Assembly (NCBI GenBank): GCA_037893225.1
Contig: JAZGUH010000364.1
Location: 248,001 to 312,000 of the forward strand
Length of the DNA: 64,000 bases
Direction of reading: 5' to 3'
DNA from: Hippasteria phrygiana
Taxonomy: Eukaryota > Echinodermata > Asteroidea > Valvatida > Goniasteridae
The notes beneath the pieces are model-generated. The model made no database searches, was not told the origin of the DNA, and saw only the letters and a program-made list of their open reading frames with translations. This document shows positions 11,330 through 23,277 of the stretch, in pieces. A program made the translations under genes and the position numbers. How positions within the stretch are numbered: the first letter of the stretch is position 1; every line of letters starts with the position of its first letter.

Positions 11330-12300
11330 ACAACAACAATAAGATCTCAACTTAACGTAACAAAGACATTTAAAAGAAAGTTGTGTCGGTAAAAATATGC
11401 ATAGAAGACTAATGCTTGAATAATGCAAGGAAACAGTTTTTGCTCATCTCCAAATAAGGCAGCAAGGTTTATGTGCATTGTCAAGATAAAAATGCAAAGT
11501 CCTTAACTGCATAAAAATACACCAGGATTCAAAGATGGAAGGTGGACATCTGAAGTCAAAATATTGTGAGGAGACGGCCCCTACAATGTGCATACTAGTA
11601 GCCAGTCTAGGGATAGCTTTTTTACTTTGCCTCCAAAATGTATTACTTTTTAGACTTGTCACAAACTCCAACACATGTAAACATTGGGTTCTGGTGCAGT
11701 AAGAATAGTGCTCTAAGTTTATTCTTTTAGGGCAATACTTTGAAAGAAGACCCAATAAATTTGACTTATATATTTGTGTAAGTACATTGAATTACAGCTT
11801 GACTATAACCTTGATTTAGGTGTGTTTATAAAATGGGAAATGTGTACCGCGTGGGAATAGCGAGACAGACACATAGGCTGTGAAGGTATGGGGAGACGCG
11901 CGCCTTTCGTCTTGCCACAGTCACATGGAAAATACCGATACGCTGTACATTTAGTCCAGGCTCCAGAATGCCAAAATCGCCGTAAAAAAAATTGACCCTA
12001 CACCATTTGCTCCCCTTAATTTCTGGTGTGTTTACGATTCGCGTATTTTTTCTTATTAACAATCGGGACGGTGTAAAAAAATACCCCGGCGAAAGTGCTT
12101 TTCTGGGACAAAATTGCAGTGAAAATCCAACGTCAAAGATAAGGAAATGGAATGGTCCGGTGCTCCTCTCACAAGGCTCATTTAACAACGCGTTATTTTG
12201 GGTACCAGTCTCTCTCTGAATGCATGCGGCCAACCTCGTTGCCATGGTCAACGCGGCGAGTACGCCGAGCACGCCGGTACGTGTCGCTTCCCCCAACCAA
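11330..12300. other. Interval with no supported gene
   Basis: No domain, splice-supported exon or clear repeat was recognised. Open frames at 11444-11755 and 11826-12296 lack family signatures. Confidence 0.4.
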
Positions 12301-12302
12301 GG

Positions 12303-12440
12303 CCCTTTCTCAAACGCAGGCTTGGCTCAGGCTCGGGCTCCGTCTCCATGCGGCCATGTTGAAGCCTAAACCAAATTGAGGCTTCGGCTTAGGCTTCCAA
12401 TTTGAGGCTTCCGAGTTGGCTAAAAAACGGAGCCTACCGA
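12303..12440 (+). repeat. Terminal-repeat-like sequence shared with 47.1 kb
   Basis: It begins CCCTTTCTCAAACGCAGGCT and continues with several AGGCTTCGGCTT-like words. The first 21 bp match exactly the reverse complement at 47155-47175, which is also followed by AGGCTTCGGCTT words. The pair looks like the TIR plus subterminal repeats of one DNA transposon family, possibly Harbinger-type. Confidence 0.5.
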
Positions 12441-13013
12441 AGGGATGACTTCGCATGGGCTTGATGACGTCATAATTTGACCTGGGTCATGAGAAAGTTT
12501 CTTAACGTAATGAAAACAAAAGTGCATAAAGTGTTGTTTTGCTTGTGTGTCGTCTGCCTCCGGCTGGATTTTTTTGCCGCACGGTCAATAATGGAGGAAG
12601 GAACAAAGTCGCCGAGTACGGTTTTTGAGTGTAAGTTGAAAATTCTTGCAGATAATAATATAGGGGACACAAATAGTTCAGTAATAAACAAAATATTAAG
12701 TAATATAGGATGAAAATCAATTGTATCGTGTTGAAGCATGGATAAATAAAACACGGTTGAAGTTCCACCAGCATGACCAGGGCAGGGTGGCTTTACGTCG
12801 CGCAATTTTAACTTTCTGACATATTAACCTCAATCAATTAAATGTTGGCAGCATTTCCTGAATAGAATAAATCATGCTTGCAAATTGTGTGAAAGATCCG
12901 TAAGTAAAAAAATGCTGACGTCCGGAAACTAGGCACAAAATGCCAGGGGCGAAGGTTTAACACGTTCGCAGGAATTTTTGTGGAGGCGCATCTAAATTCT
13001 CTGAACCAAATTC

Positions 13014-14490
13014 TGTGGAAAATGTGTATAACTTGAAAAGATTGTAATTTCCCCTGAATTGAAACGGGAACTAGCTGCTGATTGGCCTCTTGAACAGGGC
13101 ATATCTTGTTCATGCATCTTCATAATCTTCTTAAATACATATAGGCTTTTTCATACTAGACAAAATCTCGGGGGCGGGCCCGGGGCGACGCGGGGGTGAG
13201 AATGTGCGACGTTTCACACTAGCCATTTTCGCCCCGGGGCCACCCCCGAGATTGGTCTCGCCCTGGGGCGAACCACCTCTGCTCCAGGCCAGGGTGGGAT
13301 TTTTTAACCCGGGGCGAGACCGATCTCGGGGGTGGCCCCGGGGCGAAATTCTTTTGTAGAGACCACCCGTTTCTTAACCTAGGTTGTACGAACCCCCCAC
13401 GCGGGGCGACGTTTCCCACTAGCCATATCGCCCCGGGGCCACCCCCCCCCCCCCCCCCCCCCCCCAGATCGGTTTCGCCCGGGGTTGAAAAATCTCACCC
13501 CTGGGCGAGACCAATCTCGGGGGTGGCCCCGGGGCGAAAATGGCTAGTGTGAAATGTCACACATTCTCACCCCCGCGTCGCCCCAAGGCCGCCCCCGAGA
13601 TTTTGTCTAATGTGAAAAAGAGTTGGTTTGGGTCTGAGTTTAATACTCGAAACCAGTAAGTGTCGCGCATGTCGTACGCTTTGCGCAAGTTTTCAAAAAA
13701 TAAATTTACAGACAAAAAGTCATCGGTTTAGCAAGGTTGTCACAAATAGCCACACACGGGGGGCTTTTAATCAAGATCCCGCTCAACGGCGGATGGGGGG
13801 GGGGGGGGGTGCCCCCCCCCCCCCTAATAAAAACAAAAACAACAACAACAACAATTTTTTTTAAAGTGACGTCGCAAAAAGACAGCCACTGTGTACACCC
13901 ACATACGAAATGAAGCATAAAAAGAAAGGGAAGCATAAACCCTCCATTTTATCTGCGATTTGTGCATGTTTTTGTGTACCACCCCCCCCCCCCCCCCCAC
14001 CCAATTGTGTTCTGGATCCAGCCTTGAACCAGCTTGCACTAACACTGGAAATTCATTGTTGTGTCACTAAATCCATTGTTACTAGTTCACAGTGTTAAAG
14101 CTTTGTCTACAAAAAATGATTACGACCACGACGACGACGGAATGTCATGATGTGATATTAACTGCGAGCAGATGCGTACAACATATTGACAGGGAGAGGT
14201 TGAGTAGAAATATTGTCAGTTTGTGGTTGGTTGCCGTAAAACAGAAACAAAACTGAATTTCAGGATTATATTATTAATGGGAGTGGAGAATAACATGTTC
14301 CAATTGATTCCAAATCATTTATATCGGAAATTGCACCTTGGTTTAAAAGTTACGGACCCCAACAATCAAGTACAACGCTTAGGTGCGCATACCATTATGT
14401 TTGTGCGTAAACTGCCCAGGTTATGGAGAAGCCAATATATGCAAAATAGTAACTGTGAATATTTCAAAGCAAACTATGTTGTCGGATTAA
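13014..14490. repeat. Segmental duplication, copy A (interrupted twice)
   Basis: Blocks at 13014-13125, 13621-13703 and about 14110-14490 match 18258-18350, 18411-18487 and 18483-18860 in the same order and strand with few mismatches. Copy A carries two insertions relative to copy B: the foldback at 13146-13620 and about 400 bp at 13704-14108. The shared block includes a short frame (VENNMFQLIPNHLYRK) whose extension differs between copies; I do not call it a gene. Confidence 0.75.
13146..13620. mobile_element. GC-rich foldback/MITE with long inverted arms
   Basis: The ends (CTTTTTCATACTAGAC at left; reverse complement CTTTTTCACATTAGAC at right) begin arms of well over 100 bp that pair with few mismatches. 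Inside, the word GGGGCCACCCCCGAGAT recurs in both orientations. No coding potential. It is absent from the second copy of the surrounding duplication, which supports it being a mobile insertion. Target duplication not clear. Confidence 0.7.
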
Positions 14491-14499
14491 ATATTACCC

Positions 14500-15890
14500 C
14501 AACAAGTTAGAGAAATGTTTTTTCTTTGAAACAATGCAAAAAATATTGGAATAACTTCATTATTTTACAAATTATGACTGTTTTCTATAGTTGTTTTTCC
14601 CCCAAAATATCAGTAAATCTGGTGTCATTCTGTGGCTCCTTTGATATTAATTGTTTATTATCTCAAAAGTGTACAGGATTTTTTTATTTTTTAATGGACA
14701 GACTTCAAAGATTGAAAGAAATCTTTCTTTCCTGGAAATATTATGAAGAAATAATTTTTAATGATTTTTTAATAAGCTCAAAACCATTCAAAGTAATGTC
14801 ATTCTGTGGTTAGCTACAAATTCGGTTTCCAATTTTAAAACGATTTTAATCGATTGTTGTGCTTTTTTTGATGATTTTCGAAGGATTTCTGATGAATTCT
14901 TGGCAATGAATGCAAACTACATGCCAAAGATAGTTAATCTGCAAAAGGGAGATTGTTCATTCCCGAAAAAATCCCCGCTACTGGACATTTATTCGTCAAC
15001 AGAGGGCTCTCTTTTTGTCAATCTGTGGTCAGGAGAATACCCACCTCGTGCAATAACTGCAATATTCTGATTTATGGTTTGAAAATAAGAATTTTCTTTT
15101 ATAAAAGGAGGGTTTTTAAAAAATTATTTTTTAATTTTATAAGGTCATTGTAAAATATATCTGCATTATGAGTTGGTTTTATGCGTAGATTGGTAGTTTT
15201 TAAATTGCCGTCTGCAGTGCGCCATACCCCGCCCCTTGACCAATTCTTTTCACTGGCTCGTATGGCAGCAAGCATGCGGAACTGCCAAAAGTGGGGGGGG
15301 GGCACACAAATCTGGGGGACGATCATATGGCCCATGGGCGCCCCCCCCCCCCCCCCCCCCGTCACAAAATGAGTTTTCTTCATAGGCGTAGCAAGGTCAT
15401 TTTTATTGGGGGGGGGGGGGGGGGGGGGGGGTTTAAACGTGAAAAAGGGCACCTGATATATCCATGCTGAGAGGTAGACAGGGATTTTGTACAGATCAGA
15501 AAGGGAGCGGGGACATAATTTTCCTGCTATTTAAAGTGGAAATTGTACGGAAAATAGTGCAAATAAATATGCTTCACAATTATTTAAGAAAAGTAGAAAT
15601 AACATTTCATACTTTCGAATTATGCTGCAACCCTGGTAGAGGCAGTTTTTTTAGACACCCTGTATAAGATCTGAATGGCCCATTGGCTGTGAGAAGTGAA
15701 AAAACATTCGCTATATAACCACTTCTTGATCAATAGATTTGTTTTGAAAAAACATGCAATTTAATTAGAAAATTTAATTTAAAAAAATTGCTGTCATCAA
15801 CATTAAATTGCAAAAAATAAACTTAATGTACAATTTCTGTTACAAAACAACTCATGTACTTTTTTGTAACTCTATTTTATTTATTGTATT
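14500..15890. other. A/T-rich interval with homopolymer tracts
   Basis: No gene recognised. It contains poly-G and poly-C tracts (about 15292, 15341-15360, 15411-15431). The sequence GGCGTAGCAAGGTCATTTTTATT before the G tract recurs near 16765, followed in both places by GTGAAAAAGGGCAC, so these are copies of one dispersed repeat. ACACCCTGTATAA near 15655 resembles the TIR of the element at 49.5 kb. Confidence 0.5.
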
Positions 15891-15892
15891 TA

Positions 15893-16370
15893 ATTTAATT
15901 CAACATTCAACATCCAACAACGCAAGCGCCAATTACAGGAATGTGTGAGAGGGCACCAGAAGCACCGGGGCAAACCCTACTCTTTCACGACAGGTGCTCT
16001 GGGTTCTTTTACGTGCACTGATCCCATAGAGCACACGAGACCTCCGGCTTAACGTCCCATCCGAAGGACGTGACCTTTTGAGATGAATAAGGGCCTGTCG
16101 TGCACCAGAACAATTAATGCACTATTTCCAAGCCAGCAAGCCCTGGTGGGGCCTTTGATGGGCAACTGAGTGGGCCCCATACAGTTTTGGCCGATGGGGC
16201 CCACTTTAATTGGGTCTAAAATGGGCTAGCCCAAACCTGCCCAAAAGGGTCCTACAATAGTTACCAGGCACGCCACATTGTGTGATTTCCCATCCAAGTA
16301 CTGCCTGCAATTAACGTTGCTTAACTTCAGTAATGCGCCACTTGATCTTTCACTGAGCCAACATTTTGTA
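15893..16370 (-). repeat. Dispersed repeat containing a 5S-rRNA-related segment
   Basis: TCCCATCCAAGTACT near 16288 is identical to the reverse complement of the conserved 5S rRNA core, and GCTTAACTTC follows at the spacing found in 5S rRNA; the rest has diverged. The upstream part (CTCTGGGTTCTTTTACGTGC and CGAGACCTCCGGCTTAACGT) matches a repeat type I have seen often in marine invertebrates. A 5S-derived SINE3-like head or a composite repeat is likely; it is not a functional 5S gene. Confidence 0.55.
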
Positions 16371-16469
16371 TTTTTTTGAACAACGAGAGTGTTTGAATCC
16401 AGCTCCCTCCACACATCGACCGGAGTGCATTGGAGTTTGGGGTCCATGCACGGCAACAGCATTTTAAGT

Positions 16470-17040
16470 GAGGGCCCGGGCACCAGCATTCGCAACTGGC
16501 TGTAGCAAGGAGGGCACCAGCATTTTTAGGGGGATACAGGGGGGCACCAGAATGTTTAGTGAGAGCACAGGGAAACTAAATTGTTCAGTGGGGGCACTGA
16601 GGGAACTAATATTTTTCAGTGGGGGCACTGGGGGAATTAACATTTTTCAGTGGGGGCACAGGGGCACTATAATTTCCAGTGAGGGCACACTATAGGGCCA
16701 GCAGCATGAAGGACATTATTTTATTGTTGCGGCGATTGTGTACTTATACGGGCCCCGTTCATAGGCATAGCAAGGTCATTTTTTATTTGGGGGGGGGGGG
16801 GGGGGGGGGGGGGGGTAGCCGTGAAAAAGGGCACTCGATATATCGGGGCCAGGGGGCACTAACATTTTTAGGGCACAGGGGGCACTAACATTTTTCAGTG
16901 GGGGCACAGGGGCCACTAACATTTTTCAGTGGGGGGCACAGGGGGTCACTATAATTTCCAGTAAGGGTACACTAGGGCCAGCAGCATGAAGGACATTATT
17001 TTAATGTTGCGTCGATTGTGTACTTAATATGAGCCCCGTT
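16470..17040. repeat. G-rich tandem array with a larger internal duplication
   Basis: A unit of roughly 30-36 bp built on GGGGCACTGGGGGAACTAAC and ATTTTTCAGTG recurs at least eight times. A larger block (GGGCCAGCAGCATGAAGGAC to GCCCCGTTC) appears at 16694-16760 and again at 16974-17040, so part of the array duplicated together with unique sequence. Confidence 0.75.
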
Positions 17041-18257
17041 CCTATAGCTTGCGACATCAAACACAGGTATGTCGTAGATACATGTAGAGGGCAGGGTTTT
17101 GATTTTTTGTTGGACGGAAATTTTGGGGTACAAAAAGAAAAAAAAAAGAAAAAAAAAAGGGCACTCTGAAAATATTGGGGGGGGGGGTAAATATCCGAGT
17201 AATTTCTGTACGTGTCATTTTGACTTTTCGTAGACTTCAGACTTTTAGGCCCTATAGTCCATCCTCAGCTCTTCATTTTCTGTTTTAAAAAAGGGGGGGG
17301 GGGGGGGGGGGGTTACACAATGAGACGTCAGCGTGAAGCATTATATCTTAATTATTTGTACAACAGAATCCCTACATATACGTGCTGGTAAGCACACGCT
17401 GCAATTTATTATGCACACCGCTAGTTCCATTGAAGTGACTCGGCTATTTACTACTGTGGAAGCAGTCGCTTTTGTAATTTTGTTTTTTTTACGAATCCTG
17501 TTATTTTAGGTTTGTTTTATAATTGTTTGGGCTTAGGAGTTAAACGTGTACCTTACTTAATTCAGCTGGAGCCTTCATATTTCCTGATTTCTGTATTTTT
17601 TTGTAACTACGAAGCATAATATATTGATGTTTTTCGCCTAGAAATTATACGCCTATTTACTTACTTGAGTGGGGCTTTTGTATTTTTTGTGTAATTTCTC
17701 TAAGTTTTATAGTACTGGTAAATTGGTAAATAATTGTTCTTTAATAAGATAAATGATGCCTGTAAATTTGGCAACGTGGTCTGGGGCTGAGTAAGTAATT
17801 GGTCTGAGTTGGTTATGGGTCTGAGTTGGTGGTGAGTCCGAGTCGGCATGGTTCCGAGTTGGTTTGGGTCAGATGTCATGCCAAAAAGTGTCCGGTGCCA
17901 AAAACTGTCCGCTCATTAGCATACTGCTCTCTGATTAGTCAAGTGGGTATTACGTCATCGCGAACCGGAAGCTTGCTAAAATAATAGTGTCCGGGCGTAT
18001 ACGTAGGGTGCATCCATCGCGTCCTTGCCGTCAAGCTATCAACACTGCGTGACGATAAGTTCTCATTCGCATCTTTTGATATCATCTACAGTTGAAAATG
18101 TGTAGATAAATTGTGTGCAAGTTCAACTGATGAGTCATGAATTTGACGAAAGGGCAATTAGCAGCATTAAAATAAGAATTATTCTCACTTTCTGGAATGT
18201 TGATTTTTATATTCGGATGAAAAAATAGCAAACTTTCAAATTACAAACTACCCATTC
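17041..18257. other. Interval with homopolymers and a GTCTGAGT-rich segment
   Basis: No gene recognised. A G-tract lies near 17294-17312. A stretch rich in GTCTGAGTTGG at about 17796-17875 is repeated at 18347-18425, bracketing about 470 bp that may be an insertion. Confidence 0.45.
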
Positions 18258-18860
18258 ATGTGGAAAATGTTTATAACTTGAAAAGATTGTAATTTCCCCT
18301 GAATTGAAACGGGAAATAGCTGCTGATTGGCCTCTTGAACATGGCATAGTTGGTGGTGAGTCTGAGTAGGTCGTGAGTCTGAGTAAGTCGTGAGTCGGCA
18401 TGGTTTCGAGTTGGTTTGGGTCTGAGTTTAATACTCGAAACCAGTACGTGTCTCGCATGTCGTACGCTTTGCGCAAGTTTTCAAAAAATGATTAGGGCCA
18501 CGGCAACGACGGAATGTCATGATGTGATATTAAATGCAAGCAGATGCAAACAACATATTGACAGGGAGAGGTTGAGTAGAAATATTGTCAGTTTGTGGTT
18601 GGTTGCCGTAAAACGGAAACAAAACTGAATTTCCGGATTATATTATCAATGGGAGTGGAGAATAACATGTTCCAATTGATTCCAAATCATTTATATCGGA
18701 AATTGCACCTTGGTTTAAAAGTTACGGACCCCAACAAATCAAGTACAACGCTTAGCTGCGCATACCATTATGTTTGTGCGTGAAATGTCCAGGTTATGAA
18801 GCGAATATATGCAAAATAGTAACTGTGAATATTTCAAAGCAAACTATGTTGTCGGATTAA
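18258..18860. repeat. Segmental duplication, copy B
   Basis: Same-strand counterpart of the blocks at 13014-14490 without the two insertions, so it shows the pre-insertion arrangement. Homology ends at GTCGGATTAA in both copies. Confidence 0.75.
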
Positions 18861-19295
18861 AATGTGGCAAGGTCAGTTTTTATGGTTATTAACCTGCTGG
18901 GTTTAAAAATATTGTTTCATGTACTGATTTCACCCTAATACGGAAGCCCGAAGGTACGAACTGCTAACAGTCCCAAATCCTCCAATTTCAATCTGATTTT
19001 GAATGGACTCTATCACTCACATTTTATACTTGTGTGACCAGCCAGACTGCGATGCGCTGCCAGGCACCTACTTAACATAAAATAGCGCCCTCTGTTCAGG
19101 TTGTAAATAAGCAGTAACCACTGATCTCTACTACACTGACTGGATAGCGGGTTGCGTGCGTGCGCTGAGGTCACTGACACTGAGTGGACGCCATTTTGAA
19201 ACTCGCATGACGACACACATGGCAACGCGTGCCGTGCATGTTTTGATGCAAATTTTCACCAACGATCATCGTTTTCACCTGAATTATTGAGGAAA

Positions 19296-21123
19296 ATGCC
19301 AGTATGTGCAGCGATAAACTGCACCAACAGACAATTCCGTGGATGTGGGAAGACATTCCATCTGTAAGTAGGCCCCTATCAATTTATATTTCGGTACTGT
19401 TTGTTTAAAAGAGGAATTCCAGGCTAAAACGTTTCACGTGTTCAAGAACATATACAACTCCAACCACTGCCAACCCTAACTCCACTCTCCAGCATTATAA
19501 TACATCGTGTAGGCTAGGCCTAGGCCTAATCATTTGTGATTTTTTTGTGAGCAAGCAAAATTATACTTAACATTAAATTTAGGCCTACAAATGGGTTGTA
19601 AAATGGTGGTCGGATAGTGGGCCCTGAACTAAAACTTTAAAAGGAACAACTTCTTTTTTTTAGAATTTTGACTTGGGCCCTAATAATACTAATAGTAATA
19701 ATCATGATAATTGGTCAGGACAGTAGTACCTACACATGCTACAGCCACAGGGCCCCAGATTATTATGATATGATGCACATAAAATGCATGAAAAGTGGGT
19801 AGTCCCAAAATGTCCCCCCCCCCCCCCCGAAACATCGCTAAAATCAAAATACCTCATAAATCGCCTACTCCTAGTACCATGGAGGTAGGTTCGTTACTAC
19901 TGGCCTCCGTGTGTCAGTGATGAACTTCTGGGGTTTGAATGTATAATCATTTCTTGAGCTGCAAATCTAGGAATTTTGACAAGCTACTTCAAGTTCAATC
20001 GATAAACTAATATTGCTTGGCCGCTATGTTTATACATCACATGACATGTAACAATTTGAAGAAAAAAATAGTTTTAGGGTCCAAGCTACTGGGTCCAGGT
20101 CCGATATAGAATATTTTCAGTTGACCCCTTTTAAGGTATAAAAAGTGTACGTGTATATAATGGTGAAGGTTTGATACAACTTCTTACCATTCATGATTTA
20201 CAATGTGAATTTTGAAACCCCAAAAAATCTGTCTACAAAAACTTAAGTGTAGAAATGAAGATACTGAGCCTCATGATAATGGAGCACGCTCATAGTCAAT
20301 GAAAAAACCTTAAAATCACAGTCACTATCAGTGCATGTATTTTCTTGTTAACTACGTAACCAGGAATTAATAGTAACATATTTTTTGTTCTACATTTGTT
20401 GCAGTTTCCCTGTACGTCATCCTGCTCTCACTGAGAGATTACAAACATGAAGCGTGACAAATGGAATAATGCATGTGACGAGTACACATTCCACACATAC
20501 CAGGGGCTGTTAGTTCAGAAGAGCAAGATATATTTCTGATAAGAAAGTACAACATGCAGACGCGTTTCCCAGCTGCTGAAGATCACGACTATGGAGATGT
20601 TCCCAACCTCAGTCCTCTCACTATGTACAAAAAAGAGGTTATAATGTACATTGCTGGATATGTAGTGCGTATGGCGTTAAAGCGAAATCCTTGCCCAGAA
20701 TGTCTCAGTGTACTAATCATGAGTGGTAATGCTCCTGATGGAAGTCTCCTTCATCGCAAGAACAGGGGTGGTCTTGTACAGGCATCACCTGACGTAGTTT
20801 TTGTTTGTGGTGCAACAGAGCAATGCCTACAGAGGCTTTTGAAGACAACAAATAGTGCACTGCCAGGCTAAGGGTATATTTCTGCAGCCATCACCACAGC
20901 CGTTTTGGGTGAAGTAGCCCCACAAGGTGTGTTTGATTATCTATACGAGCACACATTGAATGGCTCTCCTAAGTGCAATCATGTATTCCTGCTCATCAAG
21001 TGTCTGGCAACATGCTATCCCAAAATCCGGATGCACCATCTGACTAAGCAGTATAATGCTGAGATCACTGGGCCTAAAGTTCGGAAGCAGTTATCAAAGC
21101 TAGTCCTGTTCAGGCATCAGTAA
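19296..21123 (+). pseudogene. THAP-domain P-element-like transposase, broken and internally deleted
   Basis: ATG 19296 opens a THAP finger start (MPVCAAINCTNR, a C-x4-C pair) ending at a GTAAGT donor after 19363. The acceptor TTGTTGCAG ends at 20404, and the frame continues LFPVRHPALTERL before a one-base deletion near 20449 shifts it; the C-x2-H half of the finger is not seen. From 20554 an open frame encodes the C-terminal part of P/THAP9-type transposases (IAGYVVR, CPECLSVL, then IRMHHLTKQ and LSKLVLF) to 21123, broken by one TAA at 20869-20871. The RNase-H catalytic middle is missing. The family cuts and pastes its element through the THAP finger; this copy cannot. Confidence 0.75.
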
Positions 21124-21398
21124 ACTGGATACTTTGCTCATTCTAGCCATTTTAGGCAGTTACAGTCGAATCCTAATAATAGAAACTCAGCAAGACCTAG
21201 CAACAGTGTTTGTTGTATCAACATGTTGTATTATCAGGAGTGCAGGTTCCATTCACTTTACATATAAATGTAGAGCCAAGACCAAGGATTTATTAGGGCT
21301 GTGCATCCGAACAGGGTAGCCATTGTACCTGACCGATGTCAAGAACCACTGGTTCTTGACATCAACGGTCGGGTACTGGTACTTTTATTGTTGGATAC

Positions 21399-21453
21399 GG
21401 GTACCCGATCCCATAATCTGGAACTGAGTTCCAGATTATGGGATCGGGTACCC
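21399..21453. repeat. Perfect 55-bp palindrome
   Basis: Two 27-bp arms beginning GGGTACCCGATCCCATAATC pair without mismatch around a single G at 21426. A second hairpin (GATGTCAAGAACCA and its complement around one C) lies just upstream near 21335-21363. Both are within the hAT-type element. Confidence 0.9.
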
Positions 21454-21474
21454 GGTAACCAACTTTTAAAAACC

Positions 21475-22000
21475 TTAGGGGCCATTCAAAATGTTCAATG
21501 TTTAACAATTTCGATTTCTTTTCGAAAATGTGGGTGGGTGGGTCAAGGAAATTTATTGAAAATCGAAATTTACTTTTTAATAAAAAACATAAAGGAAAAT
21601 TAAGAGAAATGCTCTTTTCAATTCCCGCATTTCGATTTTGTTTTGTTAACTCTTACCCGTGTGGCCTATGCGTATTCTTAGACGTTGTGTCATCCGTTGT
21701 TCAACAGAGTGGATAGTCTATACTGTAAAAGACTGTTCTTATGGCTTTTCGGCATTTGGCAAAGCACTGCCGTATCGGGCTGCACATTATTGACCAGATA
21801 TAAAAACATGAAGGAAGAAACATCATCAGAGTGGGGGAGACCCACAGCTGCACCACGCCGTCATGAAACTGGGCATTTTATTATTTGTTAAATTGAATGG
21901 AAAATCAATATTTTAAGATCGGAAATTGGGGTGGGTGGGTGGGTGGGTCAAACAAATTTCGAAAAGAAATCGAGATTTTAAAACATTGGCCCCTTAGTAA
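21475..22000. repeat. Inverted-repeat block inside the hAT-type element
   Basis: TTAGGGGCCATTCAAAATGT near 21475 pairs with ACATTGGCCCCTTAG near 21996, and both ends continue into TCGATTTCTTTTCGAAA and GGTGGGTGGGTC. It may be a miniature element nested in a second level. Confidence 0.5.
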
Positions 22001-22995
22001 CTTCTCAGACGATAAAAAAAAAAGGTTTCGAATGTCATTTATGGGGAATTTTCAAAATGAAAGCCAGGCTAAATGGGAAAACAAATACATGTACACTTAT
22101 TTCACATTTATGACGCTCGCGAAAGTTGAAGTTTACATTTAAAAGCTTTGCTCACTGTACACACTTGTATCTTGATTATTATCATACAGTATTATCGTGC
22201 AGACCTGTATGAGCAATCTGAAGAGCAACTTCTGTGATTTGAATTTCAGGGCTGGGTTTCTTTAACGGGTACCCGGTTCTCGTACTACCTGTAAAATGCA
22301 CAACCCTAGGATTTATGTTTGCTATAACCAGAATTTGTGTTTTTGCATTATTGGGAGTAGACTGTTTTACATTAAACTTTGGGACAACTATTTCAGTAAC
22401 ACAAAAATGTCCGGAAAAAAATGTCAATTTCGGTCTGAAAGCTTACTACATGTACATGTAATTGTCAAGTTCATACTAGTTCCAGTCTTGGTGTGAAATG
22501 TTTCTCTCTGAAATGTATCTGTACCTGAAAACATCTAAAAATAACTCCATATGAATGCGAACAAAATAACTGACAAAACCGAAGTCAAGAGTCACTAACA
22601 GTGTCCAGGCCTATGAGCCGGTTTTAAACGTAAAAAATGTAAGTTTCTAACCATTTTGTTCAACAATGATACTTCATATTTTGTGGAACCCCCTCTCACT
22701 ACAGTTTGGAATTTTCACTTTCAAATTACCCTCTGTTATTTATATATTTTTTTAATTTGAATTCTTTATATTTTATTTGTTCTATCCATTCTTTTTTCTA
22801 GGGGGGGGGGGGGGAGTGGCAAACCAGTTTATCTTGTAAATTGTATTAATTGTAATGTGCGGTATATGACAAGAATTAAAAAAACATTCAGACAACTCAT
22901 AACTCGATTCTCTGTTCTTCAATGCAGTTTTGTTACTTGACATGTACCATGCTTCTTGCTAATTAAATTGGAGTCTAGTAGTTGACTGGATCACA

Positions 22996-23277
22996 CAGTG
23001 GCACAGCGAAACTAGCCCCCCCACTCGCCCCCCCCCCCTGTAACAACTAGCCCCCCTCTATAACAACTAGCCCCCCCCCCCCCCCCCCACTCGCCCTCCC
23101 CACTGTAACAACTAGCCCCCCCCCCCCCCCCCACTCGCCCCCCCCCCCCTGTAACAACTAGCCCCCCCCCCCACTCCCCCCCCCCCGTAACAACCAGCAC
23201 CCCCACTTTCCCCCTCCCCCACTGTAACGACCACCCCCCCCCCCGCCCCACTGGAGACAGCCCTGGCTACGCTGCTG
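22996..23277. mobile_element. hAT-like MITE with poly-C interior
   Basis: GGATCACA flanks both ends exactly (22988-22995 and 23278-23285), an 8-bp target duplication. The ends are CAGTGGC and GGCTACGCTGCTG, related to the CAGTGGCGTAGC element at 45245-45473. The interior is a series of C tracts with TGTAACAACTAG spacers. It lies inside the P element. Confidence 0.75.

Larger units (their letters stand above)
21294..22308. mobile_element. hAT-type non-autonomous element (1,015 bp) nested in the P element
   Basis: Ends TAGGGCTGTGCAT and ATGCACAACCCTA are inverted repeats, and the 8-bp GGATTTAT flanks both sides exactly (21286-21293 and 22309-22316), the hAT pattern. No transposase is encoded. 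Its interior holds a perfect 55-bp palindrome and a further inverted-repeat block. It shares the TAGGGCTGT terminus with the element at 42827-43207. Confidence 0.8.

Noticed and set aside
14223..14510. 95-codon plus frame shared with 18.6 kb
   Set aside because: The shared stretch diverges by indels that shift the frame, so it is repeat similarity rather than conserved coding.
16226..16495. 89-codon minus frame
   Set aside because: It reads through the 5S-related repeat and has no protein family signal.
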